DNA of 64,000 nucleotides, from the NCBI GenBank assembly GCA_050287605.1, contig JBNKCG010000045.1:81972-145971 (forward strand), written 5' to 3'. The notes beneath the pieces were generated by a model. That model made no database searches. It had not been told where the DNA came from and worked only from the letters and a program-made list of their open reading frames with translations. Both the position numbers and the translations under genes were made by a program. Origin of the DNA: QQUJ01 sp050287605. Lineage in GTDB: Bacteria; Pseudomonadota; Gammaproteobacteria; QQUJ01. Below are positions 54,460-63,236 of the stretch, piece after piece (position 1 is the first letter of the stretch; each line of letters opens with the position of its first letter).

Positions 54460-54509
54460 GGCGGCGCGACCGAGCGCAACAATACAAACGTCAAGCGATC
54501 TGATCGAAT

Positions 54510-55883
54510 ATGAAAATTCTGATTCTCGGCGCCGGTCAGGTCGGCGCGTCGGTCGCCGGCATATTGGCCAGCGAGGCCAACGACATCACCATCGTAGATC
54601 AGGATCCGGCGCGGCTGCGTGAGCTGCAAGACCGCCTCGACCTGCGCACCGTCGTCGGTTACGCCTCCCACCCCGAAGTGCTGGAACGCGCCGGTGCCGA
54701 GGATGCCGACATCATCCTGGCGGTAACCAACTCCGACGAGACCAACATGGTTGCCTGCCAGATCGCGTACACGCTATTCCATACCCCCACCAAAATTGCG
54801 CGCGTGCGCGCCACCGGCTATCTGTCGCGTCCCGGCATTTTCTCCCAGGAGGCGCTGCCGGTGGACGTGCTGATCAGTCCCGAGCAGCTGGTGACCGAGT
54901 ACGTGCACCGTCTCATCGAACACCCGGGGGCGTTGCAGGTGCTGGAGTTTGCCGACGGGCGCGTGGGGCTGGTGGCGGTGCGCGCCTACTACGGCGGGCC
55001 GCTGGTGGGCAATCAGCTCATGGCGCTGCGCGAGCACATGCCGGGCGTGGAGACGCGCGTCGCGGCCATTTTCCGCCACGACAAACCCATCATCCCCGAG
55101 GGCGACACCGTCATCGAGGCCGACGACGAGGTTTTTTTCATCGCCGCCAAGCGCGATATCCGCAAGGTGATGGGCGAATTCGGACGACTCGACCGGCCGG
55201 TGAAAAGCGTGGTCATCGCCGGAGGCGGCAACATCGGAAAGTCGGTGGCCGAGGCGCTGGAGAACGACTACCAGGTCAAACTCATCGAACGCGGGGCGGC
55301 GCGTGCGCGCGAGATCTCCGAAGAACTGGACCGCACCATCGTGCTGCTGGGCGATGCCGCCGACGAGGAGCTGTTGCTCGAAGAGAACATCGACAGTACC
55401 GACGTCTTTTGTGCACTCACCAACGAGGACGAGGCCAACATCCTCTCCGCGATGCTGGCCAAACGGCTGGGCGCGCGCAAGGTGATGGCGCTCATCAACC
55501 GCACCTCCTACGTGGAGCTGGTGGAGTCGAGCACCATCGACATCGCCATCTCTCCGCAGCAGGCCACCATCAGCGGGCTGCTGACCCATGTGCGTCGCGG
55601 TGACGTGGTCGTGGCCCATTCGCTGCGCCGTGGCGTCGCCGAAGCCATCGAGGCGGTGGCCCACGGCGATTCCAAGACCTCCAAGGTGGTGGGGCGCACC
55701 ATCGAGGATATCGCTTTGCCGCCCGATACCACCATCGGCGCCATCGTGCGCGGCGAACAAGTGCTGATGGCGCACCACGACACGGTGATCGAGGCGGAGG
55801 ATCACGTCATCCTGTTTCTGGTGGACAAGAAGTACGTGCCGCAGGTGGAGCGCCTGTTTCAGGTGGGCGTGACCTTCATCTGA
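54510..55883 (+). CDS. trkA: Trk potassium uptake regulatory protein TrkA
   Basis: A 457-residue cytoplasmic subunit of the TrkAH potassium uptake system. It has two tandem RCK units, each starting with a Rossmann NAD(H)-binding motif (MKILILGAGQVGASVAGIL and VVIAGGGNIGKSVAEALE) followed by a TrkA-C domain. TrkA gates the TrkH channel in response to nucleotides. It is 17 nt upstream of trkH, with which it functions, and downstream of ntrX, an order common in gammaproteobacteria. Confidence 0.97.
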   Translation: MKILILGAGQVGASVAGILASEANDITIVDQDPARLRELQDRLDLRTVVGYASHPEVLERAGAEDADIILAVTNSDETNMVACQIAYTLFHTPTKIARVRATGYLSRPGIFSQEALPVDVLISPEQLVTEYVHRLIEHPGALQVLEFADGRVGLVAVRAYYGGPLVGNQLMALREHMPGVETRVAAIFRHDKPIIPEGDTVIEADDEVFFIAAKRDIRKVMGEFGRLDRPVKSVVIAGGGNIGKSVAEALENDYQVKLIERGAARAREISEELDRTIVLLGDAADEELLLEENIDSTDVFCALTNEDEANILSAMLAKRLGARKVMALINRTSYVELVESSTIDIAISPQQATISGLLTHVRRGDVVVAHSLRRGVAEAIEAVAHGDSKTSKVVGRTIEDIALPPDTTIGAIVRGEQVLMAHHDTVIEAEDHVILFLVDKKYVPQVERLFQVGVTFI

Positions 55884-55899
55884 TCGGCTGACGACACCG

Positions 55900-57351
55900 A
55901 TGCAGCTGATCGCCGTTCAACGCGTTCTCGGGCTGTTGCTGAGCCTGTTCAGCCTCACCATGCTGCCTCCCGTGGCGATTGGCCTGTGGTACGGCGATGG
56001 CGCCGAGGTGGCCTTCGTGCTGGCGTTCGTCACCAGTCTCGGCACCGGACTGGCGCTGTGGCTACCGGCGGCGTCGTTCAGGGCCGACCTGCGGCTGCGC
56101 GACGGATTCATCATCGTGGTGATGTTCTGGGTGGTGCTGGGGTTTTTCGGCGCGCTGCCGCTGGCGCTGGCGGAAAATCCCCACATGAGCCTGGCCGATG
56201 CGGTGTTCGAATCGCTGTCGGGGCTCACCACCACGGGCGCCACGGTCATCGTCGGCATCGACGAGCTGCCCCACGCCATCCTCTACTATCGCCAGCAGCT
56301 GCAGTGGTTGGGCGGGATGGGCATCATCGTGTTGGCAGTGGCGATTCTGCCCATCTTGGGCGTAGGCGGCATGCAGCTCTACCGCGCCGAAACGCCAGGT
56401 CCCATGAAAGATAGCAAGCTCACGCCGCGAATCACCGAGACGGCGAAGGCGCTGTGGTTCATCTATCTCGGCTTGACCGTGGTCTGCGCCGCGGCCTATT
56501 GGCTGGCGGGGATGACGTCGTTCGACGCCATTGCGCATGCTTTTTCCACCGTAGCCATCGGCGGTTTTTCCACTCACGATCTGAGTATCGGTTATTTCAA
56601 CAGTGCCACCATCGAGGCGATCGCGGTGGTGTTCATGCTGCTGGCGGGCATGAATTTCTCGCTCCATTTTCTGGCCTGGCGCAATCTCAGCGTGCGGCCG
56701 TACTGGAGCGATCCCGAGGTGCGCGCCTACCTCACCATCATCGGCGTGCTGGCGGGGGTGACTACGCTGTATCTGATCTATGCGGGCACGTTCAGCAGCT
56801 TCGGCAGTGCGCTGCACCACGGCATCTTTCAGGCGGTCTCCATCGGCACCACCACGGGATTCACCACGGCGGAGTACTACGCGTGGCCGGGGTTCCTGCC
56901 GGTGATGCTGATTTTCGCCAGCTTCATCGGCGGCTGCGCGGGGTCCACCGGCGGCGGCATGAAGGTGATTCGCTGGCTGCTGATCTACCACCAGGGCAAG
57001 CGGGAGATCAAACGCCTGATCCATCCCAACGCCCAGATCCCGGTCAAGGTGGGCAGCAAGGCGTTGGGCGAACAGGTGATCAGCTCGGTGTGGGGGTTTT
57101 TCTCGCTCTACGTTGTGACGTTCAGCATCATGATGCTGTTGCTGATGGCTACCGGGCTGGATCAGGTGACGGCGTTTTCCGCCGTCGCCGCGTGTCTCAA
57201 CAATCTCGGGCCCGGATTGGGAGATGTGGGTGCCAACTACGCAGGGCTAAGCGATCTGGCCAAATGGATCCTGGTCTTTGCCATGATGCTGGGGCGCCTG
57301 GAGATCTTCACCCTGCTGGTTCTGTTCACGCCCAGCTTCTGGCGGCGCTGA
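55900..57351 (+). CDS. trkH: Trk potassium uptake channel TrkH
   Basis: A 483-residue membrane protein with the four-fold repeated MPM channel topology. Selectivity-filter segments are visible as LSGLTTTGATV, FSTVAIGGFST, SIGTTTGFTT and NNLGPGLGDV, each with the central Gly of the K+-binding filter. The intramembrane loop GGCAGSTGGGMKVIRWLL, which gates the pore, is intact. Length matches the family (about 483). It ends 3 nt before the methyltransferase start. Confidence 0.97.
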   Translation: MQLIAVQRVLGLLLSLFSLTMLPPVAIGLWYGDGAEVAFVLAFVTSLGTGLALWLPAASFRADLRLRDGFIIVVMFWVVLGFFGALPLALAENPHMSLADAVFESLSGLTTTGATVIVGIDELPHAILYYRQQLQWLGGMGIIVLAVAILPILGVGGMQLYRAETPGPMKDSKLTPRITETAKALWFIYLGLTVVCAAAYWLAGMTSFDAIAHAFSTVAIGGFSTHDLSIGYFNSATIEAIAVVFMLLAGMNFSLHFLAWRNLSVRPYWSDPEVRAYLTIIGVLAGVTTLYLIYAGTFSSFGSALHHGIFQAVSIGTTTGFTTAEYYAWPGFLPVMLIFASFIGGCAGSTGGGMKVIRWLLIYHQGKREIKRLIHPNAQIPVKVGSKALGEQVISSVWGFFSLYVVTFSIMMLLLMATGLDQVTAFSAVAACLNNLGPGLGDVGANYAGLSDLAKWILVFAMMLGRLEIFTLLVLFTPSFWRR

Positions 57352-57353
57352 CC

Positions 57354-57944
57354 GTGGCGGACGACATCGGCGAATTGCAGCGCAAGTGGGATGCGCGGTA
57401 TCGCGATTCCGATGCGGCCGGTTCTGAACCCTGTTATGTCCTGACGGCCTTCCAGCATCTGTTGCCGGGGCAGGGGCGGGCGCTGGATGTGGCTTGCGGT
57501 CTGGGCGGCAACGCCCTGTTTCTGGCACAGCGTGGATTGTCCACCGAGGGGTGGGACATTTCGTCGGTGGCGATCGGAAAGCTGGCGGCGGAGGCACAAC
57601 GCCGTCGCCTGCCCGTCGCGGCTCACGTGCGCGACGCGTGTGCGCAGCCACCCTCCGCGGCTGCCTATGACGTCATCGTCGTCTCCCGGTTTCTCGAGCG
57701 CAGCCTGGCGCCGCATCTGGTCGAGGCGCTACGGCCAGGTGGGCTGCTGTTCTACCAGACGTTCACTGCAGCGCGGGTGGACGATACCGGGCCCGCGGCG
57801 GGCCCCTACCGTCTTGCCGACAACGAACTGCGTGAACTCTTCGCCGCTCTGCGGCTGCGCGCCTACCGGGAAGAGGCACTGGTGGGAGACGTAACCGCGG
57901 GATGGCGCAACGAGGCGCTACTGGTGGGACAGAAATTGCCCTAG
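57354..57944 (+). CDS. class I SAM-dependent methyltransferase
   Basis: A 196-residue protein starting at GTG 57354, 2 nt after the trkH stop. The SAM-binding motif I is ALDVACGLGGNALFLA (about 44-59), with acidic end of strand 2 in TEGWDISSVAIGKL, and motif IV YDVIVVSRFLERSLAPHLVEAL. LRPGGLLFYQTF marks the strand 5 region. It is TehB-like in size and motifs, but tellurite resistance is not implied. A substrate cannot be named. It ends 7 nt before a convergent small gene. Confidence 0.87.
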   Translation: MADDIGELQRKWDARYRDSDAAGSEPCYVLTAFQHLLPGQGRALDVACGLGGNALFLAQRGLSTEGWDISSVAIGKLAAEAQRRRLPVAAHVRDACAQPPSAAAYDVIVVSRFLERSLAPHLVEALRPGGLLFYQTFTAARVDDTGPAAGPYRLADNELRELFAALRLRAYREEALVGDVTAGWRNEALLVGQKLP

Positions 57945-57951
57945 CGGCACG

Positions 57952-58176
57952 TCATTCGTCGAGATCGCCGGAGTAGTCGGTGGCGAGCACGGCGCGGGCG
58001 TGCTCGGCGTCGTTCTCGGACACCTGCAACTTGATCCCGCCCACGGCGATGGCGTAAAGCCAGTCGGTTTGCACCAGGTGCTCGTCGGCAAGGCGGGCGT
58101 CGATGCCTTCGGCACGTAGCCTTCCGAGGGCGATGTGGGCGTCGGGCATGGTGTCGAAGGTGGCGATGGTAATCAT
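57952..58176 (-). CDS. DUF2007 putative signal-transducing protein
   Basis: A 74-residue cytoplasmic protein of the DUF2007 family, recognised by the N-terminal pattern IATFDTMPDAHIALGRLRAEGIDARLADEHLVQ and the central VGGIKLQVSENDAEHARAVLA. The fold is a small alpha/beta (GlnB-like) unit. Function is unknown; in other genomes the domain is often fused to or near envelope proteins. Here it is isolated on the minus strand, converging on the methyltransferase gene with a 7-nt gap. Confidence 0.85.
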   Translation of the reverse strand: MITIATFDTMPDAHIALGRLRAEGIDARLADEHLVQTDWLYAIAVGGIKLQVSENDAEHARAVLATDYSGDLDE

Positions 58177-58215
58177 GTCTGGAGCTCGGCTCGTGCACCC
58201 GTCGGAAGCGCCCTA

Positions 58216-58246
58216 TTGAGACGATACGCCGGGGTGCCACTACAAT
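58216..58246 (+). promoter_or_regulatory. possible promoter of the rhodanese gene
   Basis: TTGAGA (58216-58221) and TACAAT (58241-58246) are each 4-5/6 matches to sigma-70 hexamers, but the spacer is 19 nt, longer than ideal. The start codon lies 36 nt downstream. Confidence 0.4.
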
Positions 58247-58282
58247 TACCCTCATCTTAACCGATCGCAGGATCTACCACCG

Positions 58283-58702
58283 ATGTCAGAACTGAAACAC
58301 CTTTCGCCACAGGACGCCCATCACGTGCTGGAGGAGAACCCGCGTGCGGTGCTTGTCGACATCCGCTCGACGATGGAGTTTCTCTTCGTCGGCCACCCCA
58401 AGGGGGCGATACACATCCCCTGGATGGACGAACCGGATTGGACTATCAACCCGCATTTCGTGACCCGTGTCCGGGAGTTGATGTTGGGCGGGACGCTGGA
58501 GAGCGACGCGGGCGCCGCGCCGGTAATCCTGATTTGTCGCAGTGGGAAACGCTCGGTAGAGGCGGGAAAAAAGCTTGTCGAGTCGGGGTTTACGGAAGTC
58601 TACAACGTACTGGAGGGGTTCGAGGGAGATCTGGACGAGCAGCATCACCGCAGCACCCTGGGCGGTTGGCGGTTCCGCAAACTGCCGTGGGAACAGTGTT
58701 GA
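58283..58702 (+). CDS. rhodanese-like sulfurtransferase
   Basis: A 139-residue single-domain rhodanese. The active-site loop is ILICRSGKRSVEAGKKL, in which Cys carries the persulfide; CRSGKRS is typical of small cytoplasmic rhodaneses. Upstream motifs are VLVDIRSTMEFLFVGHPKGAIHIPW, and the C-terminal region NVLEGFEGDLDEQHHRS. It has no signal peptide, so it acts in the cytoplasm. Possible roles are sulfur transfer or cyanide detoxification; the substrate is not determined. It stands alone between a convergent small gene and a chemoreceptor. Confidence 0.92.
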   Translation: MSELKHLSPQDAHHVLEENPRAVLVDIRSTMEFLFVGHPKGAIHIPWMDEPDWTINPHFVTRVRELMLGGTLESDAGAAPVILICRSGKRSVEAGKKLVESGFTEVYNVLEGFEGDLDEQHHRSTLGGWRFRKLPWEQC

Positions 58703-58715
58703 TAACGGCGGTCGT

Positions 58716-58742
58716 TTAAGTTTGAAGTCGTCGTGCCGACAC
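58716..58742 (+). promoter_or_regulatory. sigma-28 (FliA)-like promoter of the chemoreceptor
   Basis: TTAAGTTT (58716-58723), an 11-nt spacer, and GCCGACAC (58735-58742) match the flagellar consensus TAAAGTTT-N11-GCCGATAA at 7/8 and 5-6/8 positions. A second close -10 match, GCCGATAG, lies at 58754-58761 but has no -35. Control by FliA would fit a chemoreceptor gene. Confidence 0.55.
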
Positions 58743-58876
58743 TAGGAAACAGTGCCGATAGGTTCTCGTCGCTGCTGGAGCGCGTGAAATATCGGATACA
58801 ACAATAAAATTCGCGTCGAGCACGATCCGGCAGGCGGAGACCCGCTCGGCACAATGTTGGCAGTGAGGCCCTGATT

Positions 58877-60547
58877 ATGAGCAACAGACTCGGTAGCCGG
58901 TCGTTGGCGGCGTTGTTTGTCGCTGCGGTCGTGGGTGGTGTGGCCGCAGCGCTTGGCAGTGGCATTGGTGGCGGTTCGGTCGGTTTGGCGGAGACGGTGG
59001 GCATCGTCTCGGCGTTGGGCGCGTTTGCGGTGGCCTATTTCATGGTAATCGCCCCGTTACAGAGGGGCGTTGCCCACATCCAGAGCTTGGTGGACGCCGG
59101 TGGCAACGCGGCCGCACAACCGGATGCGCCGAGGTCTGCGGTGGCAGCTGAGTTGATCGATAAGGTGAATGCCTACCTGTCGAACCGCTGCCAGCTTGCG
59201 GGTCAGATGGCGGAGGTCGGCGGCGGCATGGCGACTGCGGCGGCTGAGGTGTCCTACGCTTCCGATCAGCTGAAAAAGAGAGTGCAGTCGCAGGTCGCGC
59301 ACATCAACGAAATCGTCAACGCCGCCGGTATCATCTCCAGTACCGTGCAAGCGGCTATGGAGAGTTCGGCGGTGTCTGTGGAAACGGCGCAGAAGACCCG
59401 CCAAGCCAGTTATTCGGGCCAGGAGTTTATCCAGGAAGCGACGCAGAAGATGGACCAGATGCGCGTCCGCGTCGAGGAAGCGGTCGCACTGATGTCGAAT
59501 CTGGAAACGCGCGCCAATCAGATCAAGCAGATCACCGGGGTCATCAACGATATCGCCGACCAGACCAATCTGCTGGCGCTGAATGCCGCCATCGAAGCGG
59601 CCCGTGCCGGTGACCAGGGCCGTGGGTTTGCGGTGGTGGCCGACGAGGTGCGCAACCTCGCCAAACGCACCACCGCCGCGACCACCGAGATCGGGCAGAT
59701 GGTCCAAGAGATCAACGAAGAGACCGGTAGGGTGGCGGGCACCATGAGCAATCTGGTCAATGCCGTTGCCGAGAACAGCGAACAAACGACCAAGGTGGAC
59801 CGGCAGTTTGACGAGGTGTTGGAGCACGCGCGCGAGGTGGAGCGGCAGATTCGCGAAGTGGCTGAGGGCAGCGAACAGAACCACCAGCACTTGCAGCAGA
59901 TCTCCGAATCGATCCAGTCGGTCTCGGGTCATCTCTCGGATACCGCTGCGGAGGTGGAGTCGGTCTCCGAGCAGGCGCTGCACCTGTCGGACCGTGCGGA
60001 GACCCTGTTCGAGCTGCTGGGCGAGACCGATTTGAGTGGATTGCACGAGCAGGTGCGGGCTGTTGCCCAACGCTCCGCGGCGCAGATCGGTGCGCGCTTT
60101 GAACAGGCGGTGAAGGATGGGCGTTTGAGCATGGAGGATCTGTTCGACCGTAAATACCAGCCGATTCCCGGTACCGATCCGCAGAAGTTTTCCACGCGCT
60201 TCGACGGTTTTACCGACGAGATACTGCCAGCGATTCAGGAGCCGATTCTTACCGAGTGTCCCGGCGTGGCGTTTGCCGCAACGGTGGACAACAATGGCTA
60301 TCTGCCGACCCACAACAAAAAGTTTTCCCAGCCGCTGAGCGGGGACTACCAGAAGGACCTGGTCAACAGCCGCACCAAGCGCCTGTTCAATGACCGTACC
60401 GGGGTACGCTGCGGCAGCCACACCAAGCCGTTCCTGCTGCAGACCTACAAGCGCGATACCGGCGAGATCATGCACGACCTGTCGGTCCCGATCTTCGTCA
60501 ACGGCCGCCATTGGGGAGGGTTCCGCATCGGCTACGTCTCCCGCTAG
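58877..60547 (+). CDS. methyl-accepting chemotaxis protein with C-terminal Cache-like domain
   Basis: A 556-residue chemoreceptor. Two closely spaced N-terminal transmembrane segments (about 9-30 and 37-57) leave only a few residues outside, so there is no periplasmic sensor. The signalling domain (about 95-385) is intact with the conserved hairpin tip IADQTNLLALNAAIEAARAGDQGRGFAVVADEVRNLAKRT. After the coiled coil comes an unusual C-terminal domain (about 415-556; VAFAATVDNNGYLPTHN, FLLQTYKRDTGEIMHDLSVPI, GRHWGGFRIGY) resembling a Cache/PAS-type sensor. Cytoplasmic sensing is inferred. Confidence 0.9.
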   Translation: MSNRLGSRSLAALFVAAVVGGVAAALGSGIGGGSVGLAETVGIVSALGAFAVAYFMVIAPLQRGVAHIQSLVDAGGNAAAQPDAPRSAVAAELIDKVNAYLSNRCQLAGQMAEVGGGMATAAAEVSYASDQLKKRVQSQVAHINEIVNAAGIISSTVQAAMESSAVSVETAQKTRQASYSGQEFIQEATQKMDQMRVRVEEAVALMSNLETRANQIKQITGVINDIADQTNLLALNAAIEAARAGDQGRGFAVVADEVRNLAKRTTAATTEIGQMVQEINEETGRVAGTMSNLVNAVAENSEQTTKVDRQFDEVLEHAREVERQIREVAEGSEQNHQHLQQISESIQSVSGHLSDTAAEVESVSEQALHLSDRAETLFELLGETDLSGLHEQVRAVAQRSAAQIGARFEQAVKDGRLSMEDLFDRKYQPIPGTDPQKFSTRFDGFTDEILPAIQEPILTECPGVAFAATVDNNGYLPTHNKKFSQPLSGDYQKDLVNSRTKRLFNDRTGVRCGSHTKPFLLQTYKRDTGEIMHDLSVPIFVNGRHWGGFRIGYVSR

Positions 60548-60563
60548 CCGACCCTTCCGCGTG

Positions 60564-60588
60564 AGCCGGCCCTTGGTCGGGGCCGGCT
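60564..60588 (+). terminator. hairpin after the chemoreceptor gene
   Basis: AGCCGGCCC and GGGCCGGCT form a perfect 9-bp stem 17 nt past the chemoreceptor stop; the loop contains TTGGTC, the probable -35 of typA. There is no T-tract, so intrinsic termination is uncertain. Confidence 0.5.
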
Positions 60589-60600
60589 TCCTGGTATAAT
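60573..60600 (+). promoter_or_regulatory. sigma-70 promoter of typA
   Basis: A perfect TATAAT (60595-60600) lies 16 nt downstream of TTGGTC (60573-60578), which keeps TTG of the -35 consensus. The start codon of typA is at 60632, giving a leader of about 25 nt. Confidence 0.7.
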
Positions 60601-60631
60601 CCGCCACCCTCTCGTTTGGTGGTACCTCTTC

Positions 60632-62452
60632 GTGATCGAAAATCTGCGCAATATCGCCATCATCGCCCATGTCGATCATGGCAAAACCACGCTGGTGGAT
60701 CAGCTGCTCAAGCAGTCCGGAACCCTCGGTGAGCGGGTCGGTACGCTGGAGCGGGTGATGGATTCCAACGACCTGGAGCGCGAGCGCGGCATCACGATTC
60801 TTTCCAAGAACACCGCGGTGCGCTGGCGCGACTACCGCATCAATATCGTCGATACCCCCGGGCACGCCGATTTCGGCGGCGAGGTGGAGCGCGTGCTCTC
60901 TATGGTGGATTCGGTGTTGCTGCTGGTGGACGCCGTCGACGGACCCATGCCGCAGACGCGTTTCGTGACCCAGAAGGCATTCAGCCTCGGTCTCAAACCT
61001 ATCGTGGTCATCAACAAGATCGATCGCCCCGGGGCGCGCCCCGAGTGGGTGCTCAACGAGACGTTCGACCTGTTCGACCGACTGGGCGCCACCGACGAAC
61101 AGCTCGATTTTCCGGTGGTCTACTGTTCCGCGCTGCACGGGTATGCCGCGCGCGAAGCCGATGCGCGCGACGGCGATATGACGCCACTGTTTGAGACCAT
61201 TGTAGGCAAGGTCCCGCCACCCGATGTGGACCTGGCCGGGCCGTTTCAGCTCCAGGTGAGTTCGCTGGACTACAACAGCTACGTAGGGGTTATTGGCATC
61301 GGGCGGATCAAGCGCGGCGCAGTGCGGCGCAACCAGCCGCTGATACTTGTCGACCGTTTCGGCGAACGGCGCAACGCGCGCCTGTTGCAGATCTTCGGGT
61401 TTTTAGGCCTGGAGCGGGTTGAGGTGCAGGAGGCGCGGGCGGGTGACATCGTCGCATTCACCGGCATCGACGGCCTGCAGATCTCTGACACGCTGTGCGA
61501 TCCGGATCAGGTGGAGGCGCTTCCCGCGCTGACGGTGGACGAACCGACGGTGACCATGACGTTCCAGGTCAACACCTCGCCGTTTGCCGGGCGCGAGGGC
61601 AAATACCTCACCAGCCGTCAGCTGCTCTCGCGCCTCAATCGCGAGCTGGAGCACAACGTTGCGCTGCGCGTGGTTGAAACGGATGATCCCGACCGCTTCC
61701 AGGTCTCGGGGCGAGGCGAGCTGCACCTGGCCATTCTCATCGAAAACATGCGCCGCGAGGGGTACGAGCTGGCGGTATCGCGTCCCGAGGTGATCATCAA
61801 GGAGATCGACGGGGAGCGCTGCGAACCGTACGAGACACTCACCGTGGACGTGCCGGAGAACTACCAGGGCGCCGTCATGGAGCGGCTCGGCGAGCGTTAC
61901 GGCGAGCTGCAGGACATGCGTTTGGACGGCAAGGGCCGGGTGCGGCTCGATTACGTGATTCCATCGCGCGGTTTGATCGGGTTTCAGACCGAGTTCCTCA
62001 CCGCTACCAGCGGTACCGGACTGATCTACCACAGTTTCGACCACTACGGACCCGTGAAGCGGGGACGTATCGGCGCCCGCAACAACGGCGTACTGATCTC
62101 CAACGCCGCCGGCAAAGCGCTGGCCTACGCGCTGTTCAACCTGCAGGAGCGGGGGCGGCTCTTCGTCGGGCATGGGGATGAGGTCTACGAGGGGATGGTG
62201 ATCGGGATCCACTCGCGCGACAACGATCTGGTCGTCAACCCGATGAAAGCCAAGCAACTGACCAATATCCGCGCGGCGGGTAGCGATGAGAATATCCTGC
62301 TGACGCCGCCCATCCGCATGACGCTGGAGCAGGCCTTGGAGTTCATCGGCGACGACGAGCTCGTGGAGGTGACGCCGGGTAACGTCCGGGTGCGTAAGAA
62401 ACAGCTCAAGGAGCAGGACCGCAAGCGCGCCGCCAGGGCCGCGGAGGTTTGA
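60632..62452 (+). CDS. typA: ribosome-associated translational GTPase TypA/BipA
   Basis: A 606-residue EF-G-like GTPase that binds ribosomes under cold or other stress. It begins at GTG 60632 with IENLRNIAIIAHVDHGKTTLVDQLL. The G motifs are all intact: G1 AHVDHGKT, G2 RGITILSKNTA, G3 DTPGHADF, G4 NKIDRPGA and G5 CSALHG. Domain II, the EF-G-like domains III and V, and the BipA-specific C-terminal domain (RGRLFVGHGDEVYEGMVIG; NPMKAKQLTNIRAAGSDENI) follow. Length matches E. coli BipA (607). Confidence 0.98.
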   Translation: MIENLRNIAIIAHVDHGKTTLVDQLLKQSGTLGERVGTLERVMDSNDLERERGITILSKNTAVRWRDYRINIVDTPGHADFGGEVERVLSMVDSVLLLVDAVDGPMPQTRFVTQKAFSLGLKPIVVINKIDRPGARPEWVLNETFDLFDRLGATDEQLDFPVVYCSALHGYAAREADARDGDMTPLFETIVGKVPPPDVDLAGPFQLQVSSLDYNSYVGVIGIGRIKRGAVRRNQPLILVDRFGERRNARLLQIFGFLGLERVEVQEARAGDIVAFTGIDGLQISDTLCDPDQVEALPALTVDEPTVTMTFQVNTSPFAGREGKYLTSRQLLSRLNRELEHNVALRVVETDDPDRFQVSGRGELHLAILIENMRREGYELAVSRPEVIIKEIDGERCEPYETLTVDVPENYQGAVMERLGERYGELQDMRLDGKGRVRLDYVIPSRGLIGFQTEFLTATSGTGLIYHSFDHYGPVKRGRIGARNNGVLISNAAGKALAYALFNLQERGRLFVGHGDEVYEGMVIGIHSRDNDLVVNPMKAKQLTNIRAAGSDENILLTPPIRMTLEQALEFIGDDELVEVTPGNVRVRKKQLKEQDRKRAARAAEV

Positions 62453-62479
62453 CCGGCGTGTTTCCCGTACCCATTAAAA

Positions 62480-62504
62480 AACCCCGGCCGCGATGGCCGG
62501 GGTT
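62480..62504. terminator. hairpin downstream of typA
   Basis: AACCCCGGCC and GGCCGGGGTT form a perfect 10-bp stem with loop GCGAT, 27 nt after the typA stop. The plus-strand side lacks a T-tract (AAGGTCG follows), whereas on the minus strand the hairpin runs into TTTTTAATGG. It would therefore stop antisense transcription best, though it may also end typA. Confidence 0.6.
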
Positions 62505-62733
62505 AAGGTCGCCGTGCTTAGCTGACAGGGGATGGATCTCCGTCCGTGGAGCATTGTGTTCCTAATGACCGCCCGAAAAGACTTCCTGTCTTCCCGAAAC
62601 GGTGAGTCAAGATTGGCACAGTCGGAGAAGGGTTACACTGGGGGAATGGCGAAAGGAGTCCGGCGCCTTCGGCGTAATCTTTTGTAGGAATTTTCTTACA
62701 GGATACGCATCACCGGGATTGGGGGCAGTATCG
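62505..62733. other. intergenic stretch between typA and dtd
   Basis: About 230 nt without a gene. It contains small inverted repeats (AAGAC-TTCCT-GTCTT near 62579 and CTCC-GTCCGT-GGAG near 62538) and a weak promoter pair, TTGGCA (62613-62618) with TACACT (62634-62639) at a short 15-nt spacing. No known RNA family is recognised. Confidence 0.4.
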
Positions 62734-63189
62734 TTGATCGGTTTGTTGCAACGAGTTGATCACGCACGGGTCACGGTCGCGGGTCGGGTGATCGGTGAGA
62801 TCGATCGCGGGCTGCTGGTCTTGATCGGCGTGGAGCGGCACGACACCGAGGCGACCGCCACTCGGCTGGTTGAGCGCCTGATGGGGTATCGGGTGTTTGC
62901 AGATGCTGAGGGCAGGATGAATCGCAGCGTGCGCGATGTCGGTGGGGGGGTGCTGCTGGTGCCTCAGTTCACACTGCCTGCCGACACCGCCAAGGGTATG
63001 CGTCCCAGTTTCACGCCAGCGGCGCCGCCCGATGAGGGGGAGCGGCTGTTTGCCGCCGTGGTCGATCTGGCGCGGCGTTCATACGTTCCTGTGGCCGCAG
63101 GGAGCTTTGGTGCGGATATGAAGGTGGCGCTGGTCAACGATGGACCGGTGACCTTCTGGCTTCGGGTGGCACCCTCTGACGTCAATTGA
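62734..63189 (+). CDS. dtd: D-aminoacyl-tRNA deacylase
   Basis: A 151-residue DTD that hydrolyses D-amino acids from tRNA. TTG 62734 is chosen because it gives IGLLQRVDHARVTVAG, aligned with the family's MIALIQRVTRASVTV start. The cis-Pro proofreading motif NDGPVTFWLRV is intact at the C-terminus. The usual SQFTL motif reads VPQFTLPADT, with Pro in place of Ser; this may be a lineage variant. A GGGGG run about 10 nt upstream could serve as Shine-Dalgarno. A longer upstream extension is not conserved. Confidence 0.93.
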   Translation: MIGLLQRVDHARVTVAGRVIGEIDRGLLVLIGVERHDTEATATRLVERLMGYRVFADAEGRMNRSVRDVGGGVLLVPQFTLPADTAKGMRPSFTPAAPPDEGERLFAAVVDLARRSYVPVAAGSFGADMKVALVNDGPVTFWLRVAPSDVN

Positions 63190-63236
63190 GTGTCGGCATC
63201 GTCGTTTGGCGGGGGATCACCGGCAGGAGAGCGGGA

